From contig NZ_CP011509.1 of assembly GCF_001027285.1 (NCBI RefSeq), positions 9,758,501-9,822,500 of the forward strand: a stretch of DNA of 64,000 nt, in the 5' to 3' direction. The DNA is from Archangium gephyra (lineage in GTDB: Bacteria > Myxococcota > Myxococcia > Myxococcales > Myxococcaceae). Numbering within the stretch: position 1 is the first letter of the stretch; every line of letters begins with the position of its first letter. The position numbers and the translations under genes were made by a program. The notes under the pieces are model-generated. The model searched no databases. It saw only the letters and a list, made by a program, of their open reading frames with translations, and was not told the DNA's origin. This document shows, piece by piece, positions 1 to 9,095 of this stretch.

Positions 1-1
1 C

Positions 2-676
2 CAGGGCCAGCTCACCACCTTCGTCACCCAGGACGACCGCGGGCGCAATCTCCTCCCCTTCCTGGACAAGCTGGGGCAGAACTTGTTGGACGAGCGAGGG
101 GACATGCTCGAGCTGCTCGGTGACATCGGCCGGTACACCGAGCACATCGGCGACATCGTCAAGGTGCAACAAAACCACGCCCGGATGCCGCGGCTCCAGG
201 AGGCGGTCGGCCTGACGGAGTTGGTGGAGGACGCCCTGCGCATCAACGAGGCCGGTCTCTCCCGCCATCAGGTCCAGGTGGAGCGGCAGCTGGCCGCCAT
301 CCCCCCCGTGCTCACCGACAAGCACAAGGTGCTGATGATCCTCGTCAACCTGTTCAGCAACGCCAAATACGCCATGGATCCGATACCGCCGGAGCAGCGG
401 CGGCTGACCGTGAAGCTGGAGCACTCCGCCGCCGACCGCGTCCGCATCGAGGTGCGAGACACCGGGGTGGGAATCGCACCGGAGCAGCTCACGCGCATCT
501 TCCAGTACGGCTTCACCACGCGTCAGAGTGGCCACGGCTTTGGCCTGCACTCCAGTGCGGTGGCCGCCCAGGAGATGGGCGGCTCGCTGACGGTCCACAG
601 CGAGGGAGCAGGGCACGGGGCCACCTTCATCCTGGAGCTGCCCCTGCACTCCACCGGGTTGACGCACGCCTCGTAG
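2..676 (+). CDS. Sensor histidine kinase, C-terminal part (starts outside window)
   Basis: The frame is open from the first base, so the true start lies upstream. What remains is a helical region followed by a complete HATPase_c domain: an N box around NLFSNAKYAM, a G1 box with DTGVGIAP, then FTTRQSGHGFGLHSSA and a glycine-rich end GAGHGATFILELP. It would autophosphorylate and pass phosphate to an unseen response regulator. The whole segment aligns residue for residue with the C-terminus of the 1756-residue kinase at 12422-17692, including the DxRGR, HIGDIV/HIHAII and FTTRxxGHGFGLHSSA stretches, so the missing N-terminus may carry similar domains. It ends 19 bases before the convergent aldehyde dehydrogenase gene. 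The sensor domain and histidine are not visible. Confidence 0.9.
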   Translation, partial: QGQLTTFVTQDDRGRNLLPFLDKLGQNLLDERGDMLELLGDIGRYTEHIGDIVKVQQNHARMPRLQEAVGLTELVEDALRINEAGLSRHQVQVERQLAAIPPVLTDKHKVLMILVNLFSNAKYAMDPIPPEQRRLTVKLEHSAADRVRIEVRDTGVGIAPEQLTRIFQYGFTTRQSGHGFGLHSSAVAAQEMGGSLTVHSEGAGHGATFILELPLHSTGLTHAS

Positions 677-695
677 CCGCGCCCGCCCCCCTCCG

Positions 696-2312
696 TCAGA
701 AGAGGAAGTCGGTGGTGAGGAAGTCCGACTCCCTGCGGGTGAGGATGGATTGCACCAGTGAGGTGTTCTCGGGCGTCGTCTTCGCCGCGACGAGGGTGCG
801 AATCGAGAACACCCGCAGCGCATCCGCCACCGACAGCGTGCCCTCCGCGGAGTCCTTGCGGCCATTGAAGGGGAACGTGTCCGGCCCGCGCTGGCACTGG
901 CAGTTGAGGTTGATGCGGCCCACCTGGTTGGCGAACGCGTCGATGAACCGCCCGATGCGCGCCGAGTCCCGGCCGAAGAGGCTCAACTGCTGGCCGAAGC
1001 TGGAGTTGACGACGAAGCGCACGACCTCCTCGTCGTCGTCGAACACCATCACCGGAATCACCGGGCCGAACTGCTCCTCGTGGGCCAGGCGCATCTCTCC
1101 CGTCACCGGGTACACCACGGCGGGGGAGTAGAACGACTCGCTCGTCCGCCCACCGAGTGGATTGACGACGCGGGCCCCCTTGGCCACGGCGTCGTCGACG
1201 AGTCCCCGCAGGTAGTCCGTCTTGCCGGGCTCGGGCAGGGGGGTGATCGCCACGCCCGGATCCCAGGGCATGCCCGGCTTCAGCCGGTCCACCGCGGCGG
1301 TGAAGCGATCCAGGAACGGCTCGACGATGCGCCGGTGCACCATGAGCAGCTTGAGCGCCGTGCACCGCTGCCCGTTGAAGGACAGCGTGCCCGTGATGCA
1401 CTCCTTCACGGTGTTCTCGAGGTCCGCGTCCTCGAGGATGATGGCCGGGTTCTTCGCGTCCAGCCCGAGCACCGACTTGAGGCGGTGCGGCCGCGGGTGC
1501 ATCCGCTTGAGCTCGCTGGCGCCCCGGTTGGTGCCGATGAAGGCGAAGATGTCCACCTGGCCACTCTCCATCAGCGCGCCCACCGTCTCCCGGCCCCGGC
1601 CGTAGATGATGTTGATGACGCCCGGCGGGAAGCAGTCGCGGAACGCCTCCAGCAGCGGGCGGATGAGCAGCACGCCGAACTTCGCCGGCTTGAAGACGAC
1701 CGCGTTGCCCATGAGCAGGGCGGGAAAGAGCGTGCTGAAGGTCTCGTTGAGCGGGTAGTTGTACGGGCCCATGCACAGCGCCACGCCAATGGGCGCCCGG
1801 CGGATCTGCGCCATGATGCCCTGCTCCTGCACGAAGCGGGACGAGGTGCGGTCGAGCTCCTTGAGCGCGCGGATCGTCTCGACGATGAGCTCCACCGTGC
1901 GGTCGAATTCCTTCTCGGAATCGGCCTGGGTCTTGCCGATCTCCCACATCAGCAGGTTCACCACCGCGGTGCGCTGCGCACGCATCGCCCCGAGGAAGCG
2001 CTCGACGTGCTCGATGCGCTCGGCCACCCGCATCGACGGCCAGACACCGCGGCCGTGGTCGTAGGCCTTCACCGCGGCCTCGAGCGCCTCGAGCGACTCC
2101 CGGGAGGTGAGCAGGGGCGTGGCGCCAATCACCTTGGGCTCCAGGCCCTGGGGCGTCTTCACGTGGACGGGGCTGCGTACCGGGTTGAGCTCGCCCTCCC
2201 AGACGCGCAACCGGCCTCCTACGAGGTACTCGCGTTGCTCGAGATACCCGGGGAGCCGCACGCCAGCGGGAATCTGTTCGTCCGAGGGGAAGAGGTCATC
2301 GAGGGAGGTCAT
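696..2312 (-). CDS. GapN-like NADP-dependent aldehyde dehydrogenase
   Basis: An aldehyde dehydrogenase of about 538 residues, closest in motif pattern to the non-phosphorylating glyceraldehyde-3-phosphate dehydrogenase (GapN/ALDH11) group, which oxidises glyceraldehyde 3-phosphate to 3-phosphoglycerate in the cytoplasm. Visible motifs are GPYNYPLNE (oxyanion Asn about 185), VFKPAKFG (cofactor site), FNGQRCTALK with the catalytic Cys at about 317, EEQFGPVIPV, and the C-terminal RGPDTFPFNGRKDS typical of GapN. Start: an ATG at 2312 preceded by AAGGA at good spacing; a GTG seven codons earlier is less likely. Oddity: the general-base Glu found 34 residues before the Cys in most ALDHs is Gly here (GLDAK instead of ELGGK), so catalysis or substrate may differ. 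Convergent with the histidine kinase; the next gene runs the same way 91 bases upstream. Confidence 0.88.
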   Translation of the reverse strand: MTSLDDLFPSDEQIPAGVRLPGYLEQREYLVGGRLRVWEGELNPVRSPVHVKTPQGLEPKVIGATPLLTSRESLEALEAAVKAYDHGRGVWPSMRVAERIEHVERFLGAMRAQRTAVVNLLMWEIGKTQADSEKEFDRTVELIVETIRALKELDRTSSRFVQEQGIMAQIRRAPIGVALCMGPYNYPLNETFSTLFPALLMGNAVVFKPAKFGVLLIRPLLEAFRDCFPPGVINIIYGRGRETVGALMESGQVDIFAFIGTNRGASELKRMHPRPHRLKSVLGLDAKNPAIILEDADLENTVKECITGTLSFNGQRCTALKLLMVHRRIVEPFLDRFTAAVDRLKPGMPWDPGVAITPLPEPGKTDYLRGLVDDAVAKGARVVNPLGGRTSESFYSPAVVYPVTGEMRLAHEEQFGPVIPVMVFDDDEEVVRFVVNSSFGQQLSLFGRDSARIGRFIDAFANQVGRINLNCQCQRGPDTFPFNGRKDSAEGTLSVADALRVFSIRTLVAAKTTPENTSLVQSILTRRESDFLTTDFLF

Positions 2313-2402
2313 GGGGAATCCTTTCCTCGCCACTATCTACGACCCGGGATTCTTCCGCGCTGTTGAAAAGAGCGCGCTCCGAGGCATCCTGCCCGGGGGC
2401 GC

Positions 2403-3005
2403 TCAGCCCGCCGTCCGGCCCTGGGTGCGCCCGGCGGCCTCCTCCAGGGTGTGGGCCAGCATGAGCGCGGGGCCCGTCAACTCCTCCAGCGCGTCCGCGG
2501 TGGAGGGGATGTCACGTTGCTCGGCCTGGATCCACCCCTCGCGGATGTGGAAGGCCCGGTAGTAGCTGAGCATCTCGTAGAGGTGCTGCTGGACGGACGG
2601 GTGACGCAGCACCTCGGTGGCCGAAGCGGTGAGGTTGCTCAGATCGAAGCGCTTGTCGAACTGCTCGTCCCCGAGCTCCTCATCCCCCTTGCCGAAGAGC
2701 TTGAGCAGCTTGTCTCCAAGACCCTCCGGCTCCAGCGAGAATTCCGGGGGCAGCGCGCCATTCGTCGAGAGGTGCAGCACCGTCACGCGGTACTGGTTCT
2801 TGCCAGAGCCGCGGCTCTGGGTCTCCAACCGCATGGGGTAGCCTTCGTAGGTGCCCTCGAGCTCGAGGCCGTCCGCGTGCATCCCATGGCGGTTGGCGAA
2901 CTCGGCCCAGGCCGCGACCCTCACCTTGTGCACATACCAGATGATGAAGAAGACGATGACGAGGGCGGTGGTGAGGATGAGCAGTGTCAGGGTCTGGTGA
3001 TGCAT
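2403..3005 (-). CDS. Small membrane-anchored protein of unknown function
   Basis: About 200 residues. The N-terminus (MHHQTLTLLILTTALVIVFF) is one transmembrane segment of some 20 residues followed by a basic flank, so the remaining 175 or so residues probably sit on one side of the membrane. The soluble part is acidic and lacks any motif I recognise; it has no signal-peptidase site and no lipobox. Start ATG at 3005 places the hydrophobic helix immediately at the N-terminus; an upstream in-frame extension of 18 residues is basic, unconserved-looking and probably not translated. It lies between the PhoD-type phosphatase gene (75 bases upstream, same strand) and the GapN-like gene, and could be cotranscribed with both. 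No function can be assigned. Confidence 0.75.
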   Translation of the reverse strand: MHHQTLTLLILTTALVIVFFIIWYVHKVRVAAWAEFANRHGMHADGLELEGTYEGYPMRLETQSRGSGKNQYRVTVLHLSTNGALPPEFSLEPEGLGDKLLKLFGKGDEELGDEQFDKRFDLSNLTASATEVLRHPSVQQHLYEMLSYYRAFHIREGWIQAEQRDIPSTADALEELTGPALMLAHTLEEAAGRTQGRTAG

Positions 3006-3080
3006 GGCGCGGATTCTGCCCTCGAAGCCAGTCCGAGGAAAGGCAGGGCTCCGAGGCACACCCTCAGCGCGGGTGCGGGC

Positions 3081-4625
3081 CTACTGGAAACCTGACTCGA
3101 ACAGCAGCTTCGGCTCGCCGGGGGTGTCCTCGTCCTCGCCGAAGAGCTTGAAGTTGAGCCGTGCGAGGTCACCGTCGAGCTCCACCTCGATGGTGCCCAC
3201 ATTGAGGCCGCCCACCGGCTGCTCGAGCACGCGCGCCATGCTGCCGCCCAGCAGGTGGATGCGCGCCCACTTCCCATCGAGGTCCCCCATCCTGAAGTGC
3301 GTGCGAGGCACGTGGCGCGCCAGGTGCCAGTCGAGCGAGGACAGCTTGTGGGTGATGGAGCTCGACACGAACTGGTAGAGCGAGGTGGGCGGGTCCGTGC
3401 GCCAGTCGCACCGGGCCGCATAGCCCACGTGGACGTCTCCACTCACCATCACCACGCGCTGCCGGGGGTGGCGCTGCTGGTGATTCCGGATGAGCTCCAG
3501 CATGCGGCAGCGGTCGGCGCGGTACTGCGGGTGCGTCCAACGGTCGTGTGCGTCCTCGCGGAAGCTGCCCGGCACGTAGCGGGCGAGGCGGGAGAGCCAG
3601 CCGGGCATGAAGAACGGGGGCACGCTCACGACGACGAAGAGCACCGGGGCGGAGTCGTTCACGTTCAACCACGTCGCGAAGCGCTCCAGCTGGTGCGGTG
3701 AGAAGACGCGCGCATGGTTTCCGTCGGCGGAGCGCCGCTCCGAGCGCACGTCGAGCACGTAGCCCGCCGCGGCGCCGTACTCGAAGGTGTAGTCGTAGGG
3801 GCCCTCGAAGCCAGGGCGCGGGGGCTCCACCCGCGAGTGCTGGTAATGGCGGTAGGCCTCCTCGGCCGCGTCGCGCAGATGGCGCCACTTCTTGCGGTGG
3901 TGCTTGGGCAGGGTGCCGTAGTTGTCCGCCACCTCGTGGTCATCGAGGATGGGGTAGCCTGGAAAGCGCGCCTGGAGCTCCAGCCAGGCCGGGTGGCCCC
4001 AGTTGCGCCGGTAGCGCCCGTGGTACACCGCGAGGGCCTCGTCGTGGGTGCACTCCAGCAGGCTCTCGCGGCCCGGAGGGGCGACGGTCTTGAAGAACTT
4101 GGGGTCGAACAGCGACTGGCTCTCGGGGTAGTCCGCGTAGAGCTGGTCCCCCACCCACAGCACCTGCTTGACGTCGCAGCGCTCCCAGGCGACGCGCGCC
4201 ACGCGCAGCATCCGCAGCCCCTGCTCGTGCATCTCGCCCGCGTCATCGAAGGGCTGGTGGCAGCTCGCCACGCCCAGGCAGAAGCGCCGGGGCATCTGCG
4301 AGGGCCTGGAGGGAAGTGTCTCGAAGCAGCCCTCTCCCACGAGCACGCCATCCGCCCGGCTGATGCGATAGCCGTAGCGCGTGACCGGCTCGAGGGGCCG
4401 GGCCCCGGGGATATCCTCCGGGTAGGCGAAGGCATGGGTGTGGTCGCTGTGCGCGCGGTCGCCCATGTCGAAGGCGTAGGTGACGCGCTCCGAGCGCACC
4501 GCGTCCAGCCAGAGTTCGAGCCGGTGCGCCCCCCCTCCAGGCGAGCGCATCCATAGTCGCACGCCACGCGGGCTCACGCGGCCCACGGCCACGGCGCGCT
4601 CCATGACTGGGAGTTCAGTCCGCAT
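3081..4625 (-). CDS. PhoD-like alkaline phosphatase / metallophosphoesterase
   Basis: About 514 residues, the usual size for the PhoD family, which hydrolyses phosphomono- or diesters with Fe/Ca or similar metals. Metal-site motifs are visible in order: VASCHQPFDD, WVGDQLYADYPES, ILDDHEVADNYG, and near the end VVMVSGDVHVGYAARCD. The N-terminal 90 or so residues form the PhoD-type beta domain (VGRVSPRGVRLWMRSP). No signal peptide or twin-arginine motif is evident from any nearby start, so the protein may be cytoplasmic, unlike classical exported PhoD. Start choice: ATG at 4625 (MRTELPVMERAV); the ATG seven codons later is an alternative, and neither has a strong ribosome site. Divergent from the kinase gene at 5004. 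Confidence 0.88.
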   Translation of the reverse strand: MRTELPVMERAVAVGRVSPRGVRLWMRSPGGGAHRLELWLDAVRSERVTYAFDMGDRAHSDHTHAFAYPEDIPGARPLEPVTRYGYRISRADGVLVGEGCFETLPSRPSQMPRRFCLGVASCHQPFDDAGEMHEQGLRMLRVARVAWERCDVKQVLWVGDQLYADYPESQSLFDPKFFKTVAPPGRESLLECTHDEALAVYHGRYRRNWGHPAWLELQARFPGYPILDDHEVADNYGTLPKHHRKKWRHLRDAAEEAYRHYQHSRVEPPRPGFEGPYDYTFEYGAAAGYVLDVRSERRSADGNHARVFSPHQLERFATWLNVNDSAPVLFVVVSVPPFFMPGWLSRLARYVPGSFREDAHDRWTHPQYRADRCRMLELIRNHQQRHPRQRVVMVSGDVHVGYAARCDWRTDPPTSLYQFVSSSITHKLSSLDWHLARHVPRTHFRMGDLDGKWARIHLLGGSMARVLEQPVGGLNVGTIEVELDGDLARLNFKLFGEDEDTPGEPKLLFESGFQ

Positions 4626-5003
4626 GGTCCCAGAGTGGGGATACCCGAGGCTGCGGACCAGCACCCGCATGGACAGGCGCCCTCGGGAGCCATGCTCGGC
4701 AGCCTTCATCCGGTCCGAGCGTGGAGGGTCTATTCCCAGGAGTTTCCCGCTTTACCGCCCCCCAGGCCGCTCTGGTGTGCGAGCAACCCCCTCCGGGCAG
4801 GTGCGGCTCCTGTCCTGACGGCCGGAGAGCACTCAAGGGGGCGTGAGTGGCCCTCTGAAACCTGACGTCTCCGCGCCGCACCTCGGGCGGTTCCGCCGGC
4901 CCGTGACGACAGAGCGCCCCGGGCCCACGCGGCTCCGGAGAGCGCTGCTGTCGCGGCTCGAGTCAGCGCGAGCGGAGTGTGCCTCCAGGGGCCTGGGAGG
5001 CGC
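4626..5003. other. Divergent intergenic region
   Basis: About 380 bases between the PhoD-type phosphatase (minus) and the kinase fusion (plus). It must hold both promoters, but I see no clear -35/-10 pair, no strong dyad and no coding remnant. GGGAGG lies 3-8 bases before the ATG at 5004. Confidence 0.5.
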
Positions 5004-8000
5004 ATGGAGCGAAGAGGCGGAGCTTCACCCCCCTCGCGGGTTGCCGCGCGGCGGGGGGAAGCGGAGAATACCCCCACCGTGGGTGCGACTGCTCCTCAAT
5101 GGGAGCCACCGCCAGTATTCGAGGAGTACCGCCTGCTCCGGCCCCTCGGGAACGGGGCCATGGGGCAGGTGTACCTCGCGCACGACACGCTGCTGGACAG
5201 GCTCGTGGCGGTGAAGTTCGTCTCCGGCATCGCTCCGGACGAGAGCCAGCGCGAGCGTTTCCGCACCGAGGCGCGCGCCATCGCCCGGCTCCAGCACCCC
5301 AACATCGTCGCCGTGCACCGCATCGGCGAGGTGCGCAGCCGCCCCTATCTGGTCTCGGAGCTCATCCGGGGCAACAGCCTCGACAAGCTGCAGTGGCCCG
5401 TCCCCTGGGAGAAGGCGCTCGGCCTCGGCATCGGACTGGCGCGAGGGCTGGCGGCGGCGCACCGCAAGGGCGTGCTGCACCGCGACATCAAGCCAGCCAA
5501 CGCCATGCTCTCCGAGGAGGGCGAGGTCAAGCTGCTGGACTTCGGTCTGGCCAAGCTGCTGGACGCCGCCGAGGGCACGGGAGCGGCGCCGCGGCCCGCC
5601 GGGCTCGCGAGAACCGCCCTCCCGAGTGTGGACGCCCTGGCCAGCGCGGGCGAGTCGGTGACGCTGCCCCCGAAGACGCTGCCTCCGGCAGCACCGGCGG
5701 CTCCCAGCGTGGAGACCGGGGCCAGCACGGAGGACGACGCGTCAGTGACGTGGGTGCCCACGGAGCGGCCCGGTTCGGGCGAGTCTCCCGCGGGCGAAGC
5801 GCGGCCGGCCAGCGGTTCGCAGACGGTCGCCGGAGCCTGGATCGGAACGCCCCGGTACATGGCGCCCGAGATCTGGCGCGGTGAGGCGGCCTCGTCTCGC
5901 AGCGATGTGTACTCGCTCGGGGCCGTCCTCTTCGAGATGTGCGCGGGCCAGCCCCCGTATCCCCCCGAGCTGGACCTGAACGCGCTGATGGAGGCCGTGC
6001 TGAACCACCGGGCCCCGGCGGTGAGCGCGGTGGTGCCTGGCGTGGAGCCGCGCTTCGCCGCCATCATCGACCGCTGCCTCGAGCCCGACCCGGCGCACCG
6101 CTTCTCCTCGGCGGAGGCGCTGCGCGAGGCGCTGGAGGCACTGCGCGAGGGAGGACACGTCGAGCCGGTGGTGGCGGAGCGGCCCTACCCCGGACTGCAC
6201 CCCTTCTCCGCCGAGGAGCGCGGCGTCTTCTTGGGACGAGGGGCGGAGGTACGGGCCCTGCTGGACCGCCTGCGCGCCGAGCCATTCGTGTTGGTGGCGG
6301 GCGATTCAGGCACGGGCAAGTCCTCGCTGTGCCGCGCCGGCCTCCTGCCGCGCGTGACCGAGGGAGCGCTCGGGGGCGGCTGGACGGTGGTGACGCTGGT
6401 GCCCGGGCGCCACCCGCTGGAGGCGCTGGCCTCGGTGCTGGCCCCGCTGTCGGGACAGGACGCGTCGCACGTGGCCGATACGTTGCGCTCCGGGCCCACC
6501 GCGCCGGGGCGGCTGCTGCGCGCCCACCCGGGCCCCCCCAACACCCTGCTCTTCGTGGATCAGCTCGAGGAGCTGCTCACCCTGGCCCCCCGGAGGAAGC
6601 CGCCCTCTTCGCCGAATCCCTGGGGCAGCTCGCGGAGGGCGTCCCCGGCGTGCGGGTGCTGGCCACGGTGCGCGGTGACTTCCTCACCCGGCTGGCGGAT
6701 CTGCCCGGGCTGGGGAACGTGCTCTCCGGTGCGCTGTACCTCCTGCGGCCGTTGTCGGAGGAGGGGCTGCGCGAGGCCATCACCGAGCCGGCGCGGGCCC
6801 GGGGCGTCGTCTTCGAGTCGGAGGCGCTGGTCGATGCGCTAGTGGCCGCGGGGCGCGCCGAGGGCGGGCTGCCCCTGCTCCAGTTCGCCCTGGCCGAGCT
6901 GTGGGAGGCACGCGATGCCGGGCGGGGCCTCATCCCCACCTCGGCCCTGGAAGCCCTGGGAGGCGTGTCGGGCGCGTTGGCCCGCCATGCCGATGGAGTC
7001 CTCGCCCGCCTGCTGCCCGCGCAGCGGCTGGCGGCCCGCCGCCTCTTGCTCCGGCTCGTCACCGCCGAGGGCACGCGGGCGCGGCGTCCCCTCTCGGAGC
7101 TGCTGGGCCATGGCGGCACGGCGGAGGAAGAGCGGACGATTCTGGAGTCCCTGGTGCGCGGGCGCCTGCTGGTGGCACGCGAGGCCCAGGGGGAGGCCAC
7201 CTACGAAGTGGCCCACGAGGCGCTGCTCTCCGGATGGGATGTGCTGCGGGGCTGGCTGGCCGGCGACGCCGAACAGCGAGCGGCCCACCAGCGCCTGGAG
7301 CGCGCGGCGGCGGAGTGGCAACGTCTGGGCCGTCCGGAGGAGGCCCTGTGGGGCACGCGGCTGCTGGCGGAGGTGACGGCGCTCGAACCGGCCTCGCTGG
7401 CGCCCCAGGAGGCCTCCTTCCTCGCCTCCTCGCGCCGGGCCGTCCGCCGCCACCGCCTGGTGCGTCTCGGGGCCGCGCTGGCCCTGCCACTCGCCGCGAT
7501 GCTCACCTATGGAGGCAACCTCCTGCTGCGGCGCTGGGAGACGGAGCGCCAGGTGGCCGGACACCTCGCCGCCGCCCAGGAGCTGCTGGCATGGGCCCGG
7601 CGCGAGGACGCCACCCTCGAGGCGCTGCGGCGGCAGGCCCTCGCCGACTTCGATACCGGCCGGGACCAGCAGGCCGAGGACGCCTGGGCCCAGGCCCTCG
7701 AGCAGAGCGCCAGGGTCTACGAACGCGGCCACGACCAGGCCCGGCGGCGGCTGGAGCAGGCCATGCTGACGGACCCCCGCCGCGCCGACACGCGCTACCT
7801 GCTGGCGGGTGCGATCTACGAGCGCCTGGTGCTGGCGGAGCGCGACCTCCAGGGCTCGCTGCGCCGGGACTTGCTGCGCCAGCTCGACGTCTACGACGAG
7901 ACCGGCGACTACCACCGCCGCCTCCAGGCGCCGGCCCGGCTGAACCTGGAGACCGTACCGGCGGGGGCCACCCTCTCCGTGCAACGCTATGACGAGGAGG

Positions 8001-9013
8001 GGGGCTACCGCCGGCCCTCCCCTCCCCGGCCCCTCGGGACCACGCCGCTGCCCGGCCTCGAGCTGGAGCCGGGCTCCTACCGCCTGCTCCTCCAGCTCCC
8101 GGATCGTCCTCCCGTCCTCTACCCCGTCGTCCTGGCCCGAGGAGAGGAGCTGCGCCTGCGCCTCGCGCTGCCGGCCTCCGTCCCCGAGGGCTATGTCTAC
8201 GTCCCTCCCGGGCGCTTCCTCTTCGGCAGCGGCGACGAGCAGCTGATCCGGCGCAACTTCCTGGTCGCCCAGCCGCTGCACCCGGTGAGCACCGGTGGCT
8301 ACCTCATCGCCCGCCACGAGGTGACCTACGGCGAGTGGCTGCGCTACCTGCGCGAGCTCCCCCCCGCCGAGCGCGCCCTGCGCCGGCCCCAGGGGCGCAA
8401 CTTCTTCGGCGGTGTCGAGCTCACCGAGCTGCCCGGAGGCACCTGGCAACTCACGCTGCTTCAGCCACGCGCCCACACCTACCGGGCCCGCGAGGGCGAG
8501 CGGGTGCACTACCTGGAGCGCACGCGGCTGGCCGAGCAGGACTGGCTGCGCTTCCCCGTCACCGGCATCTCCTGGGACGACGCCCAGGCCTATGCCGCCT
8601 GGCTCTCCCGCTCCGGCCGTCTCCCCGGGGCGCGCCTGTGCGACACCCATGAGTGGGAGCGGGCTGCCCGCGGGGCGGACGCGCGCCTCTACCCGCAGGG
8701 GGACCGGCTCGAGCCCGCGGACGCCAACTTCGACCGCACCCATGGCCAGCAGCCGCTCGCCTTCGGCCCCGACGAGGTCGGCAGCCACCCCTCTTCCCAC
8801 AGCCCCTTCGAGGTCGCCGACCTCTCCGGCAACGTCTGGGAGTGGGTGCGCTGGTCCGCCATGCCACAGGCGGCCATCTACTCGGGGGGCAGCTTCTACC
8901 AGGACTTCATCAGCGCCCGGGTCAACAACCACTCCTTCGGCGAGGCCACGCAGCGCTCGCCGCTCGTCGGCATGCGTGTCTGCGCCGATCCCCCCGTCCC
9001 GGACAACCCTTGA
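5004..9013 (+). CDS. Ser/Thr kinase - STAND-type NTPase - FGE/SUMF1 fusion, interrupted by a frameshift
   Basis: If one base is restored in the C-run at 6586-6591, this is one protein of about 1336 residues. Order: Hanks-type kinase (GNGAMGQVY; VAVK Lys71; HRDIKPAN Asp161; DFG at 179; GTPRYMAPE), with a long Ala/Pro/Ser/Thr-rich insert between DFG and APE; a P-loop NTPase (GDSGTGKSS, Lys439; LLFVDQLEELL as Walker B) of the type seen in STAND proteins; a single transmembrane helix near 7460-7530 after an RRHRLVR stop-transfer; a periplasmic coil; a PEGA-like beta segment (LNLETVPAGATLSV); and a C-terminal formylglycine-generating-enzyme/SUMF1-like domain (HEVTYGEWL, DDAQAYAAWL, DLSGNVWEWV). 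Such FGE-like domains often act as ligand-binding modules. The ATG at 5004 has a GGGAGG site. The downstream frame is fully open and well conserved in motifs, so the break is either recent, a sequencing error in a homopolymer, or recoding. Confidence 0.8.
6586..6591 (+). other. Frameshift site in the kinase-NTPase-FGE gene
   Basis: Six consecutive C residues. The upstream frame reads LLTLAP and then degenerates, reaching a stop at 6840-6842; the downstream frame continues as PEEAALFAESLGQL, VRVLATVRGDF and so on. A seventh C, or a -1 slip, joins them exactly. Confidence 0.8.
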
Positions 9014-9030
9014 GCCTCCATCTCTGCTAT

Positions 9031-9063
9031 CCTGGTAAAATTCCCGTAATTGGGAATACCAGG
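9031..9063. promoter_or_regulatory. Perfect-arm hairpin between kinase fusion and ADYC gene
   Basis: CCTGGTA pairs with TACCAGG, and inside it TTCCC pairs with GGGAA around a six-base loop; three unpaired A residues bulge on the left arm. It starts 18 bases after the stop at 9013 and ends 33 bases before the ATG at 9096. No U-tract follows, so a simple intrinsic terminator is doubtful; an operator or a 5'-UTR structure is equally possible. Confidence 0.45.
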
Positions 9064-9095
9064 AATGAGCGGAGTCGCTCAGGGAGGGTGTACCG

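Noticed and set aside
1080-2366. Long open frame antisense to the GapN-like gene (similar ones at 6839-9166, 14684-17719 and 32781-34085)
   Set aside because: These follow from high third-position GC in the true gene. Their proteins are Arg/Leu/Gly/His-rich without motifs, while the opposite strand carries full conserved domains.
6586-6591. Definite programmed -1 frameshift
   Set aside because: The C-run would allow slippage, but no downstream stimulator structure could be established by eye, and homopolymer sequencing error is the simpler explanation.
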